NCBI GenBank assembly: GCA_029204225.1
Contig: CM055106.1
Location: 8,380,574-8,444,573 of the forward strand
Reading direction: 5' to 3'
Origin: Diphasiastrum complanatum
Taxonomy: Eukaryota > Streptophyta > Lycopodiopsida > Lycopodiales > Lycopodiaceae
DNA length: 64,000 nucleotides
The notes beneath the pieces were generated by a model. It made no database searches, had not been told where the DNA came from, and saw only the letters and a program-made list of their open reading frames with translations. Positions within the stretch are counted from its first letter, which is position 1. Each line of letters begins with the position of its first letter. The translations under genes were made by a program, and so were the position numbers. Shown here one piece after another: positions 33,395-42,802 of this stretch.

Positions 33395-36300
33395 ATGGCT
33401 ACAAATGGAGGCTACATGTTGGAAAGCAATGATAGGCTTACCTCCCTCAACTATTCTACTTGGAAAGTAAGGATGGAGTCTTTGCTTGAGATGAATGAGT
33501 TGATGGATATTGTTGTAGGTGTGGAGGAGAGACCTTTGGCACCTCAAGAACAATTGAGGTATGACAAGAGGGCAAAGAAAGCCCTTCACATGATCAAGAT
33601 GAATGTGACAAATGAGCTTATCAAAGAGGTTGGTAAGTGCACATCATCTAGTGAAGCTTGGGAAGCCTTGAAGAAGGTTTATGAATCCAAGTCTACTTCT
33701 AGAGTGTTGACTTTAAGAAGGCAAATCTTTTCTTGTATGCAAAAGAAGAGTGAGAATGGACATGCTTTTGTTTTGAGAGTTAAAGCATTGAATGATGAGT
33801 TAGCATGCATTAATGATGGCATAAATAATGAGGAGCTTGTTCAAGTGATTCTCAATGGCTTGTTGGATGATCATGCTAATCTTGTTCAAAGTTATGCTAT
33901 CCAAAAATGTTTACCAAGTGTTGGAGACTTGCAAGAGGTCTTGTTGGCTGAAGAATTCAGGTTGCAAGCAAGAGTGGGAGCATCTTCTACATCTCAAGGA
34001 GGAGAAGAGGAGGCAATGTTCTCTAAAGGCAAGTTCAAGGGCAAAGGTAAAAGCAATTGGTCTAAAGGGCAAGACCAAGGTGAGCACTCTACTTTTGGCA
34101 AAAAGAAGGATAGATCTAAGCTAAAATGTTTCTATTGTGGAGTCAAAGGGCATTTTGCTAGTGATTGTTTTAAGAAAAAGAGGGATCAAGGGGAAAAGCA
34201 AACCAATCTAACTATTGATGAGGGTGGGGATGAGCTTCTTTCAAATGATGCTTTTGTTATGTCATCTTGCTTGTTGGCTAATCATGGAGACATTGATCCT
34301 TGGTGGATTGATAGTGGAGCCACTTCTCATATGACATATCATAAAGAGTATTTTTCATCTTTAATGGCATTTGATGGTGATAGGAAGGTAATCTATACCG
34401 CAAATGATGGTGAGTGTGCAATCAAGGGGATTGGCACAATTCCTATTTCACTTTCTACAAATAGGAATATAGAATTGAAAGATGTTTTGCTCATTCCATC
34501 CATTACCAAGAACTTACTTAGTGTAAGCCAAATGCTTGACAAAGGATTCAAAGTTGAGTTTGATGGTGATGCTTGCTTGATCAAAAAGGGGTGTAGTATC
34601 ATTGCAAAAGGGAAAAGGCAAGGGAAATTGTTCAAGCTTGATGCATGTGTTGTTGCTAACCAAGTTGGATGCATGGCAAATGAACAAATGTCAATTCAAG
34701 AGGTATGGCATAAAAGGATGGGACATCTCAACTACAAGGCCTTGGAGGTAATAGCCAAAAAGGAGGTAGTAAGGGGACTTCCCAAGTCTCTTACTTGCTT
34801 GAATCATGTTTGTGAAGAATGTGCTTTGTCTAAATCACATAGATTGCCATATACTAGATCTATATCTAGATCTAAGATGCCTTTTTCTCTCTTGCATTCG
34901 GATATTCATGGTGTTACTACAATTAGCAATGGAGGTGCTAAGATGTATGTAACTTTCATTGATGATTTTAGTAGATTTTGTTGGGTTCATCTACTAAAGA
35001 GCAAGGATGAGGTGTTTGATGTGTTTGTCAAGTTCAAAGTTGCTATTGAGACTCAATTTACAACCAAAATCAAATGCTTGAGGAGCGACAATGGTGGTGA
35101 ATACATTTCTAACAAATTCAAAGCCTTTTGCGATGAGCATGGGATCAAGAGGGAGTACACATGTCCAAGAACACCACAACAAAATGGAGTGGCCGAGAGG
35201 AAGAATAGAACCTTGTGTGAGAGTGCAAAGGCAATGAGATTGAATGCTAATCTTCCTAAACCTTTTTGGAGTGATGCTTTGTTGTGTGCAAATTTCCTAT
35301 GCAATAGATGGCCGAGTGTTGTATTGGAAGGAAAAACCCCTTTTGAAGCTTTGTTTGGTACGAAGCCTAATGTCAAGTTTCTAAGAACTTTTGGATGCAT
35401 TTGCTACTTCAACATTACTCTTGATGATAGAACTAAGGAGGATCCATCTTCAAGAAAGGGCATTTTTGTTGGTTATAGTGAAGTAAGCAAAGCATATAGG
35501 ATTTATGTTCCTTCAATCAAGAAAGTGTTCACAAGTAGGGATGTCATTTTTGATGAAAGTAACATTCCAAAAGTTGTTTCAAGTGATGATGGTGTTGTTG
35601 CAACTAATGTGCTTGATGACAATGGAGTTGATGACACATTGGATGTGGATGTTGAAGAAGCCTCTTCAAGTCAAATTCCAAGGAGAACTCCAAGGCATAA
35701 AGTGAAACCCTCAAGGCTCACTTATGATGGCAAAGGTAAGCAAGTGGTGGATGGATCCAACTATGCTTTCCTAACTTCTTTTGATGTACCTTCATGTGTA
35801 GATGAAGCAAGGCAAAAAGAGGAATGGATCCAAGCAATGGATCTTGAGTTTGAAGCACTTATGAAGAACAACACATGGAGATTGGTGGAGCTTCCAAAGG
35901 GCAAAAGTGCAATTGGATGCAAATGGATCTTCAAGGTAAAGACAAATCAAGATGGATCTATCAACAAGTTGAAGGCAAGGTTGGTGGCTAAAGGTTATGC
36001 TCAAGAGCATGGCATTGACTATGAGGAAACCTTTGCACCCGTGGCAAAGATGGTGAGCATAAGAGTAATCATTTCCCTTGCAACTCTTTATGGATGGGAT
36101 CTTTGGCAATTAGACATTTCTAATGCTTTCTTGAATGGTGATCTTGAAGAGGAAGTCTACATGGAGCAACCCGAGAGCTATGTTTCTCATAGCAAGCCTA
36201 ATCATGTGTGTTTTCTACAAAAAAGTTTGTATGGTCTTAAGCAAGCACCAAGGAGTTGGTATGCTAGGCTTAACTCTTTTCTACTTTCTCAAAACTTCAC

Positions 36301-36892
36301 TATGAGTGAGTATGATCATTCACTTTACTTTAGAATTAGTGCTAATGATGTTACAATCCTTCTAATTTATGTGGATGACATTATTTTAAGTGGAGGGAAC
36401 AAGGAAGATATAGAAGATATCAAGAAAGCACTAAAAAAGGAATTTGAAGTGCATGATCTTGGTCTTTTGAGCTATATCTTAGGAATAGAAGTAATTAGAA
36501 CTTCTCAAATCACTTTTATTTCACAAGAGAAGTATGCTATTTCTATTCTCAATAGATTTCATATGGTAGATGCAAATCCTATTGATACACCTATGGAATC
36601 ACATGTAAAGCTAACTATAAGAGGTAATGAAAGATCCTTCGAGGACATTACTCTCTATAGGAAGCTAATAGGTTCTCTTATATATCTAACCATCACAAGA
36701 CCTGATTTATCTTATTGTGTTGGTAGATTAAGCCAATTCATGCAAGATCCTAGCATAGAACATTGGAAACTAGGAAAGAGGATCTTGAGATACATCTCGG
36801 GAACAAAAGATTTTGGCATTGTTTATAGAGGCTCATCACCTAACTTATTTGGTTTTTTCAGATTCAGATTTTGCAGGAGACCTTATGGATAG
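33395..36892 (+). CDS. Element B gag-protease-integrase-RT polyprotein
   Basis: 1165 codons. Gag occupies residues 1-~210 (YSTWKVRMESLLEMNEL). The zinc knuckle CFYCGVKGHFASDC is at 245-258, and the protease active site IDSGATSHM begins near 305. The gag-pre-integrase finger (HKRMGHLNY, then CEECALSKSHR) is near 445-490. The integrase carries HSDIHG near 500, FIDDFSRF, RSDNGGEY near 562 and QNGVAERKNRTL near 595. The RT has [31 protein letters not shown] and an intact YVDD at 992-995. All catalytic residues I can check are present. The frame ends early, because a run of six Ts near 36850 shifts it into a stop just inside RNase H. The rest continues in another phase from 36850. Confidence 0.95.
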   Translation: MATNGGYMLESNDRLTSLNYSTWKVRMESLLEMNELMDIVVGVEERPLAPQEQLRYDKRAKKALHMIKMNVTNELIKEVGKCTSSSEAWEALKKVYESKSTSRVLTLRRQIFSCMQKKSENGHAFVLRVKALNDELACINDGINNEELVQVILNGLLDDHANLVQSYAIQKCLPSVGDLQEVLLAEEFRLQARVGASSTSQGGEEEAMFSKGKFKGKGKSNWSKGQDQGEHSTFGKKKDRSKLKCFYCGVKGHFASDCFKKKRDQGEKQTNLTIDEGGDELLSNDAFVMSSCLLANHGDIDPWWIDSGATSHMTYHKEYFSSLMAFDGDRKVIYTANDGECAIKGIGTIPISLSTNRNIELKDVLLIPSITKNLLSVSQMLDKGFKVEFDGDACLIKKGCSIIAKGKRQGKLFKLDACVVANQVGCMANEQMSIQEVWHKRMGHLNYKALEVIAKKEVVRGLPKSLTCLNHVCEECALSKSHRLPYTRSISRSKMPFSLLHSDIHGVTTISNGGAKMYVTFIDDFSRFCWVHLLKSKDEVFDVFVKFKVAIETQFTTKIKCLRSDNGGEYISNKFKAFCDEHGIKREYTCPRTPQQNGVAERKNRTLCESAKAMRLNANLPKPFWSDALLCANFLCNRWPSVVLEGKTPFEALFGTKPNVKFLRTFGCICYFNITLDDRTKEDPSSRKGIFVGYSEVSKAYRIYVPSIKKVFTSRDVIFDESNIPKVVSSDDGVVATNVLDDNGVDDTLDVDVEEASSSQIPRRTPRHKVKPSRLTYDGKGKQVVDGSNYAFLTSFDVPSCVDEARQKEEWIQAMDLEFEALMKNNTWRLVELPKGKSAIGCKWIFKVKTNQDGSINKLKARLVAKGYAQEHGIDYEETFAPVAKMVSIRVIISLATLYGWDLWQLDISNAFLNGDLEEEVYMEQPESYVSHSKPNHVCFLQKSLYGLKQAPRSWYARLNSFLLSQNFTMSEYDHSLYFRISANDVTILLIYVDDIILSGGNKEDIEDIKKALKKEFEVHDLGLLSYILGIEVIRTSQITFISQEKYAISILNRFHMVDANPIDTPMESHVKLTIRGNERSFEDITLYRKLIGSLIYLTITRPDLSYCVGRLSQFMQDPSIEHWKLGKRILRYISGTKDFGIVYRGSSPNLFGFFRFRFCRRPYG

Positions 36893-37346
36893 AAAATCCA
36901 TAAATGCACATGCTATTTTCATAGGTGATGGAGCTATCTCATGGATGTCGAAGAAACAAGCAACTATATCACTTTCTTCTAGTGAGGCCGAGTACAAAGC
37001 TTTGACATCATGCACAAAGGAGATGGTGTGGATCAAGAGGATGATTATGGAGCTTCATTTGCTGGATTTTTCAGAGAGTCCAATCATCTTTTGTGACAAC
37101 CTTTCAGCCCAAAGTCTAGCAAGCAATCCGGTTTTCCATGCAAGGAGCAAACATATCGAGGTGGCTTACCATTTTGTGAGAGAACAAGTGTTGGCAAAAG
37201 AGATCAAGCTTGAACATGTCCCATCAAAGGAATGTGTGGCTGATATCTTTACCAAAGCATTGGGAAAGGACTTATTTTTCAAGCATAGAACAAGTCTTGG
37301 TGTACTTTCTAAATCTATGCTAAAACTAGTTGAAGAGGGAGTGTGA
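36850..37346 (+). CDS. Element B RNase H, out of phase with the polyprotein
   Basis: The RNase H domain reads SDSDFAGDLMDRKS, AISWMSKKQATISLSSSEAE, YKALTSCTKEMVW and HARSKHIEVAYHFVREQ. It carries the catalytic Asp and Glu, and ends 5 bases inside the 3' LTR. It lies one base out of phase with the upstream frame. The break coincides with a T6 homopolymer, so either a sequencing error or a fresh inactivating indel would explain it. Copia elements normally translate this region as one polyprotein. Confidence 0.88.
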
Positions 37347-37994
37347 AAAATTGTCAACTAGTAGTATTTTCCTAACTTGAGATTTTGTAGGCCTATGGCC
37401 AAATAAAAGTTAGAGATAGGTTCATACATGTATGTAGAGGCCCAAAGTATGTGTACACTACTTTTGAGGTCACATTAATTAGAGGAGGTCGAGTGTGGAG
37501 CTCTTCTATTGGCTCATAATTTGGTGCATTCCTATTTGACCAAATTTCTAGGTATATGGGTGAATCCTATTGGACCCCAATTTTAGCCTATCATAAGACA
37601 AGTGGCCAAGAGGCACTATGGCTGCTATAAATAGCCATCTCCACGAGTATGTACATATCTCATTTTCATTCTATTGAATGAATGTTATGCTCTTTGAAGA
37701 TCCATCTTCTTCTCTCTCACTTTTTTGTTCATATCTTGCATTCTAGCCACTAGAATTGTGATTTCTTTGTTGCTATGGCTTCACACGTGTGAAATGCAGG
37801 TTGTAGGCTCTGAAGTACGGACAGGGACAGCAAGTTTCTGTTTGTGGAAGCTTATGATCAGATTTTGATGTTTAGTTGATGTTTAGTATGCTTAACATCA
37901 CAATTTCTATCATTTTTTCAATCTAGATGTGCATAACTTCCATGGCCAAGATCTTTATGAAACTTTAGCATCTTTTGGATCTGAGTTTTTCACA
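37342..37994 (+). mobile_element. Element B 3' LTR (653 bp)
   Basis: Identical to the 5' LTR except at 37815. It contains the TATA box (37626-37633) and the palindrome (37780-37793). Confidence 0.95.
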
Positions 37995-38600
37995 ATCGTT
38001 ACATCTCAAAATTGGAGTAAAGCCATACTAGTTGAGTATGAAGTCTCTCTTGAGAACATAGATGATGTTCTTAAAAGGTTGAAATTGATTTTAAATCAAT
38101 TAGAAAGCAAATGGTTATTTCATCAAATGTATGCTCTTAAGTCATGTAAGAGCAAAAGTGATTTGTTCACTCATAGTTTGAAAATTTGTATTGTGGCAAA
38201 TTGTAAACTCTTTATGAGAGTAAGTGAATCATCTTCTAGAGACACTTATCTCCATAATGAAGTATTTAGCCTCATTGGATCTGAGATTAGCATGGTAAAC
38301 AAGCATGAAGATATGATGCAAACACTTTGTTATTATAGCATGCATAGTCTTGCCAATTTGGATGAGTCTAATTGTCTAGATCGTGGTAACATGATGTCAT
38401 ATCTTTGTGATCCTAATAAATCAAGAAGAAATCTTTATTTTCTCATGGAGGAGCATGCACATGAAGAAGGAGCAAGCCTCAAGGTCAAGCATCTACATGA
38501 AAATTGGAAGGAGTCAATTTTGGAGGTGCTAGGATGGTGCAAAGCTCTCAAGCTCATCAAAGATGTCAACATCAAAGAAGCGCTATCATGGATATGGTGA
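37995..38600 (+). pseudogene. Element A long ORF, 3' part
   Basis: This is the in-register continuation of the 31363 frame after element B. It begins with a second copy of the copia pre-RT motif, IVTSQNWSKAILVEYEV (compare IFVSQRWIKAILVECDA at the start of the ORF). About 185 codons follow, rich in Lys, Ser and Cys, and end KEALSWIW. The Leu-rich stretch VLKRLKLILNQLESKW could form a coiled coil. I recognise no domain after the motif. Without B the two parts would form one frame of about 456 codons, unusually long for a decayed element. Confidence 0.6.
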
Positions 38601-38723
38601 TTTCAGATCAACATCAAGCTCATTGGCTGATCTTCACACCTTTTGAACCAGCAAAGACCAATTCAGCCCATGGAGTCAAGTTCAAGATCATCATGTTTTC
38701 CATCAAGCTAGATTTTTGAGGAG

Positions 38724-39556
38724 TGTGAAAAATGCAAAAATAAGCTTGGTAGATGCCAAAAATCATGTATATAGGATGATTACACATGTGTGGAGCCTGT
38801 TCCCACATGTGAAAATAGTGTACTTGTCATGTAACATAACCATATAGGTTGTACATATGATTTAATTCAAGTTCTAGTGGCTAAAAAGGCCAAAAACTAG
38901 TTTTCTAGACATATGACACATGGCAGCAATCTATTGATTGCATGAGCCACATCCTTTGATTAGGTGTCATAGCCCATGTGTAGAGGACAACTCACATGTG
39001 TGGAATAAGCTGAAGTAGACTAATTTTGACTTCTAGAAGATTTCCAAGTAGATCTCCATATAGAAGAAAAATAGACCAAAAGTGCTCAAAATAGAAGGTT
39101 TTGTCCAAGTGTCAGTTTTGCATGATGAATCATCATATGACAAAGCACCTTCACACATGTGGGATCATAGGGATGATCAGTACCATGAGCTCCCACTTAT
39201 TATATATATAGAGCCACATTTGGCCATAATCAATGTGAGACACCAATCTTGGTTTTGGAAGTAATTTTGAGTGATGCTCTACATTTGTCTACATTTGTTT
39301 TGATTGTTTTGAGGTTCTATCAATGTGTACTTGATTTTCAGGTTGGAGTCCGTACTCAGACAGTTTTTTACACGTGTGAAACCATAAAGTAAACCTACCT
39401 TCAATTATTGATTGTTCTTGTTAGGATTTTGTGTCTAGAATTGATCTAGATTGATCTTAATCTCAAGTAGATTGATAGATCAAGTAATCTGACAACCAAT
39501 CCCTCTTGAGGATCAGATTAGGATCCACTCTTGGTCCTTTTTTTACTTTTTGCATA
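38724..39556 (+). mobile_element. Element A 3' LTR
   Basis: Starts TGTGAAAAATGC and ends TTTTGCATA (final C changed to T relative to the 5' copy). It is followed by the duplication ACATT at 39557-39561. Confidence 0.9.
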
Positions 39557-39561
39557 ACATT

Positions 39562-40104
39562 AAAAGTCCCGCAAAAAGGCTTTAATATCAATCCAGGCCT
39601 TGCGCACTAGAAGATAGCCAAGAGAATTCTACAATACCTTCAACAAATGAAGGACTATGGGCTGTGTTTCTCTCAACATGAAGGATTCCAAATCAAATCC
39701 TACAGCGATGCAAGCTGGGCATCCCTGAAAGATGACTGTAAGAGCGTCTCAGGAGGATGCACAACAGTAGCTGGTGCAGTTGTGATATGGATCATCATAA
39801 CTGTGCAATCATCCTACAAAGCAGAGTATGTTGCAACAACAAAGATGGTGAACAAGCTTACATGGCTCAAGCAGTTCCTTGACGGACTGGGAGAGAACTC
39901 CAACGAGCCGCTGTTACTATTCATGGATAGCACATCCACCATTCATCTGACAAAGGATCCAGTGTTTCATTCCAGGACGAAACACATTGCTATCAGATAT
40001 CATATGATAAGAGATCTGGTTGAGAAAGACAGGCTGAAGACCGAATTCATTCCAACGAAGCAGATGGTGGCTGATATTTTTACAAAGCCTCTTGATAAGG
40101 CAAT
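39562..40104 (+). pseudogene. Copia F-type RT end/RNase H fragment
   Basis: From ~39600 the frame reads AKRILQYLQQMKDYGLCFS, then YSDASWASLKDDCKSVSG, SSYKAEYVATTKMVNKLTWL, FHSRTKHIAIRYHMIRDLV and FIPTKQMVADIFTKPLDKA. This is a copia RNase H with Asp and Glu positions retained. It is cut on the left by the insertion site of element A and on the right by repeat R. Its LTR partner (40472) matches the copia F LTR at 20.4 kb. Confidence 0.85.
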
Positions 40105-40471
40105 TTTTACCATTTTTCCTTAGTTTTTCCTTTGCTGTTTTTAGCAACTGTGCATTTTGAACTATGTTTTGCACAACCTGCATTTTTGAACTATTTCGTC
40201 GCACAGTTCATATTTTTGGGTCATGAGAAAAATTCATCCCTAGGTCTAAAACACTTAGAAAATAATTCTGAGAACTTTTCCCGACACTGTCGCATTTTTT
40301 GCCTTTTTGCGAAAAAGGCAACACTATCCCTAAAATGCCTTAGAAAGGTTTAGATCCTTAGAAAAAGAGACACTCACTCTTAGAAAAGCTACATCTGTCT
40401 TAGAACTAGTTTTTTGCCCTAAAGTTGGTTTTTTTTGCCCTTCGACTTTTTTGCCTTTCGAAAAAACAGTC
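40105..40471. repeat. Dispersed repeat R, right copy (inverted)
   Basis: About 365 bp matching the reverse complement of ~21270-21620, with a ~380-bp deletion next to the LTR relative to the left copy. Confidence 0.75.
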
Positions 40472-40933
40472 TGAGATAGCTCTAGAGTAAGTTTATAGAT
40501 TAGCAGTAGCTAGTCATACTATACGTCAGAAAAGAACATCTCTCTCGCACCAACACGCTGATATGGAAAACAAACAACGCTGAAGAATTGTATTGTAAAT
40601 TTAGTTCTGATAATAGAAGCAATTTTTTTCAATGTTCTATTTAGTGATGTGTATGATCTGCAATATTGGAATGCATGCTAGCAGTAGACGAATTTCCGCT
40701 GTTGTTTTTTACTCAACATTATCTGCTGTTTACAAGTTTAATTTTTACAACAGATCGCCAGAAGCGGGGCTTGGAGGAGAATTAGACCCCAGTCAAAAGT
40801 AGTAGCTACTCATGCCAAGTCGGCTCTATCCGACCTTCATCGTTGGGAACGTCATAGACTCCCATCAACGGAGCTGCTTCCTGTTTTCCATCAGCAAAAT
40901 CAGAATATTTTGAAGTCTCTGAACTTCCCATCA
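40472..40933 (+). mobile_element. Copia F LTR, right copy
   Basis: Matches 20382-20859 in reverse complement, from TGAGATAGCTC to CTGAACTTCCCATCA. It has many substitutions, so the two are old. It follows the RNase H fragment, so it is in 3' LTR position. Confidence 0.7.
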
Positions 40934-41065
40934 TCTTCCAACGTACACTTTATTGTTTCATTCACAAAATGTGTTCCACGATCACTTACGATCTCGATAG
41001 GACATCCAAACCTAATAATAATATGTTCATAAAGGAACTTAGCCATAGATTTTGCATCTGCATTG
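40934..41065 (-). pseudogene. Gypsy integrase core fragment
   Basis: The minus strand reads DAKSMAKFLYEHIIIRFGCP, then IEIVSDRGTHFVNETI. This is the strand-helix around the second catalytic Asp of a gypsy integrase. It is fused in frame to copia RT sequence on its N-terminal side. Confidence 0.8.
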
Positions 41066-41905
41066 AATCCTAATGATTTCAGGGCTTGATCCTTCTTCTT
41101 GTACCATTGTTGAGCTGACTGTTTCATACAGTGGATATTGCTATGCATTCTGCATGCATAATCAGGAAGTGAATTTGAGACATAACCTGGGGGTTGATCC
41201 ATATAGACCTCTTCGTCTAGCTCGCCATGCAAGAAGGCTGTCTTCTCGTCCACAATGTGGATCCTGAGGTCATAAGCGGCTGCATATGCAAATAACAATC
41301 GTAGGGACGAATGTTTGGCGATAGGAGAGAAGGTTTCAGAGTAGTCAATACCATATCTCTGAGAGAATCCCTTCGCTATGAGTCTTGCCTTTTGCGCTTT
41401 TGTGGTAATGGCTGCAACGTCCATACCTAGTTTCTCCTCATGGATTCCATCTCATTGTTTATGGCTTGGATCCATTTGTCCTTCTCTAGACATTCAATCG
41501 CTTCCTCGAAAGTTTGTGGTTCGCCACCGAATCCACAAAATTCTTATGATGTGGAATTTGAGCTCCTGGCACGTATTTTGCTGGCACTCTTCGTGGTCTT
41601 GTCGACCTTCTAGGAGATTCTCCTGAGACAGCGATGCCTTTGCGTTTGTCTGCTTTGCTAGGTCTGGAGCCATCTTGGTTTACATGTACTGTAGCAGTAG
41701 GCTGCCTCTCGAATCTTTCACTAGAAAGTTAGATCCTGAAGAATCTAGAACTGTACTGATTTTGCTCTATATGTTGCTGATTGAAGCCATTGCTTCTGAA
41801 GTCTGTTTTCTTGTTGATGGGTGTTCGTTTGAATGCTTGGCCTCCTAGATCCGATAACATTTCGCTATGTCAGATTACGACAAAGTAGGCAGGGCTCTAA
41901 TACCA
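41060..41905 (-). pseudogene. Copia G: gag start joined to partial RT
   Basis: Minus strand. After the primer site (TGGTATTAGAGC, 41894-41905) comes a gag start resembling MASISNI (~41790). A degraded pre-RT segment follows (~41690-41440, with QTFEEAIECLEKDKWIQAIN in broken phase), then the RT frame KARLIAKGFSQRYGIDYSET, KTAFLHGELDEEVYM and MKQSAQQWYKK. Capsid, protease and integrase are deleted. At ~41062 the RT frame runs directly into gypsy integrase without a stop. Confidence 0.7.
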
Positions 41906-41906
41906 C

Positions 41907-42600
41907 TGATGCAAAAAAACGATTTGCGAACACGAAACGCAAACAATTCGAATGGAGTTCAGATATGATTGCTGGTCATTGCTAGCTGCATCATTCTTGC
42001 AGTCCTCCAGAATCATAGGCAGACACTACTGCACTACGTTAACAAACTAATGTAGCATTCAACAAAATTTAAACCAAGGTGTGGAATTAAGTGAGCAAGT
42101 GAATCAGACACACGATAGCAGTAGACTAAATTACATTCAAGATGAGACAAGACAAGAAATCATCTATTGATTCTTCTGATTCTTCAAGCACTACATGCAG
42201 ATCCACGCAATGTGTTGGCGTGAGAGAAATTCACTTTCTTCCACGAGTGATGTCTCACTTACTAGCGGACTTTTAGATCTATAGATCCTATGCAAAATTT
42301 GTCTCGCACGCAGGCGGACTCATATTCTGTCTGTGTGTCTTGCTTACTAGCATTAGACAATTTCAAGTGTGTATATGTCAAGTATCATCTAGAAGGTATA
42401 TAGTCGCGCCTTGTAACTTCTAGATTAGAGTGATTAAACATCTACAACTAATCATGAATTACAAGAGTGGTAGATTAGCCACGACCTAAAGTATATCTGC
42501 TGATGTCATGCTATCAGATCAGATATTTGTACTTCTGGATACTTGCATGATCTTGCTGGCCCTTTTTGGTGCGAGGGCAGAAAAAAGGTGTCACAACAAT
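41907..42600 (-). mobile_element. Probable copia G 5' LTR
   Basis: The inner end (CTTTTTTTGCATCA-type in element orientation) adjoins the primer site by one base. The outer end is a guess, at a TGTTGTGACACC word near 42597. There is no second copy in the window to confirm it. Confidence 0.4.
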
Positions 42601-42690
42601 TTTCGAGTCGTTTGTATCTGACTTTCTCCTGTTGTACCACGAAAAAATTCTCTTTTGCAAATTTTTCATGTTTGTGTCTTCTCGTCAAAG

Positions 42691-42741
42691 TGTTCGCGAA
42701 CATTTTCGCTTCGCGTCTTTTGACTTTTGTGTTCGCGAACA
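42691..42741. repeat. Two TGTTCGCGAACA palindromes, 39 bp apart
   Basis: Perfect 12-bp palindromes at 42691-42702 and 42730-42741, inside a CpG-rich, imperfectly repeated stretch (TTCGCTTCGCG). Confidence 0.75.
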
Positions 42742-42802
42742 TCTTCGTCAGGCAGAGGGCTGAAAGTTAGCAGAGCTTTGATAATAGAAACATTTTGTTT
42801 CT

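Larger units (their letters stand above)
32133..37994 (+). mobile_element. Element B: young full-length Ty1/copia, 5862 bp
   Basis: It has two 653-bp LTRs, a primer site, one gag-pol frame, a polypurine tract (GAAGAGGGAG, 37332-37341) and a perfect 5-bp duplication ATCGT. The LTRs differ at one base that I can find (T at 32606, G at 37815), so the insertion is very recent. It sits in the long frame of element A. The only visible lesion in its coding region is a one-base frameshift at the RT/RNase H junction. Confidence 0.95.
28362..39556 (+). mobile_element. Element A: LTR retrotransposon hosting element B
   Basis: It is bounded by ~834-bp LTRs and a perfect 5-bp target duplication ACATT (28357-28361 and 39557-39561). 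Without the nested element B it would be about 5.3 kb. Its interior keeps a gag start, damaged knuckles and one long frame that is not a standard polymerase. It shows no complete protease, integrase or RT, so it looks non-autonomous. By eye the LTRs differ by roughly 3-4%, so it is older than B, as the nesting requires. Confidence 0.88.
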
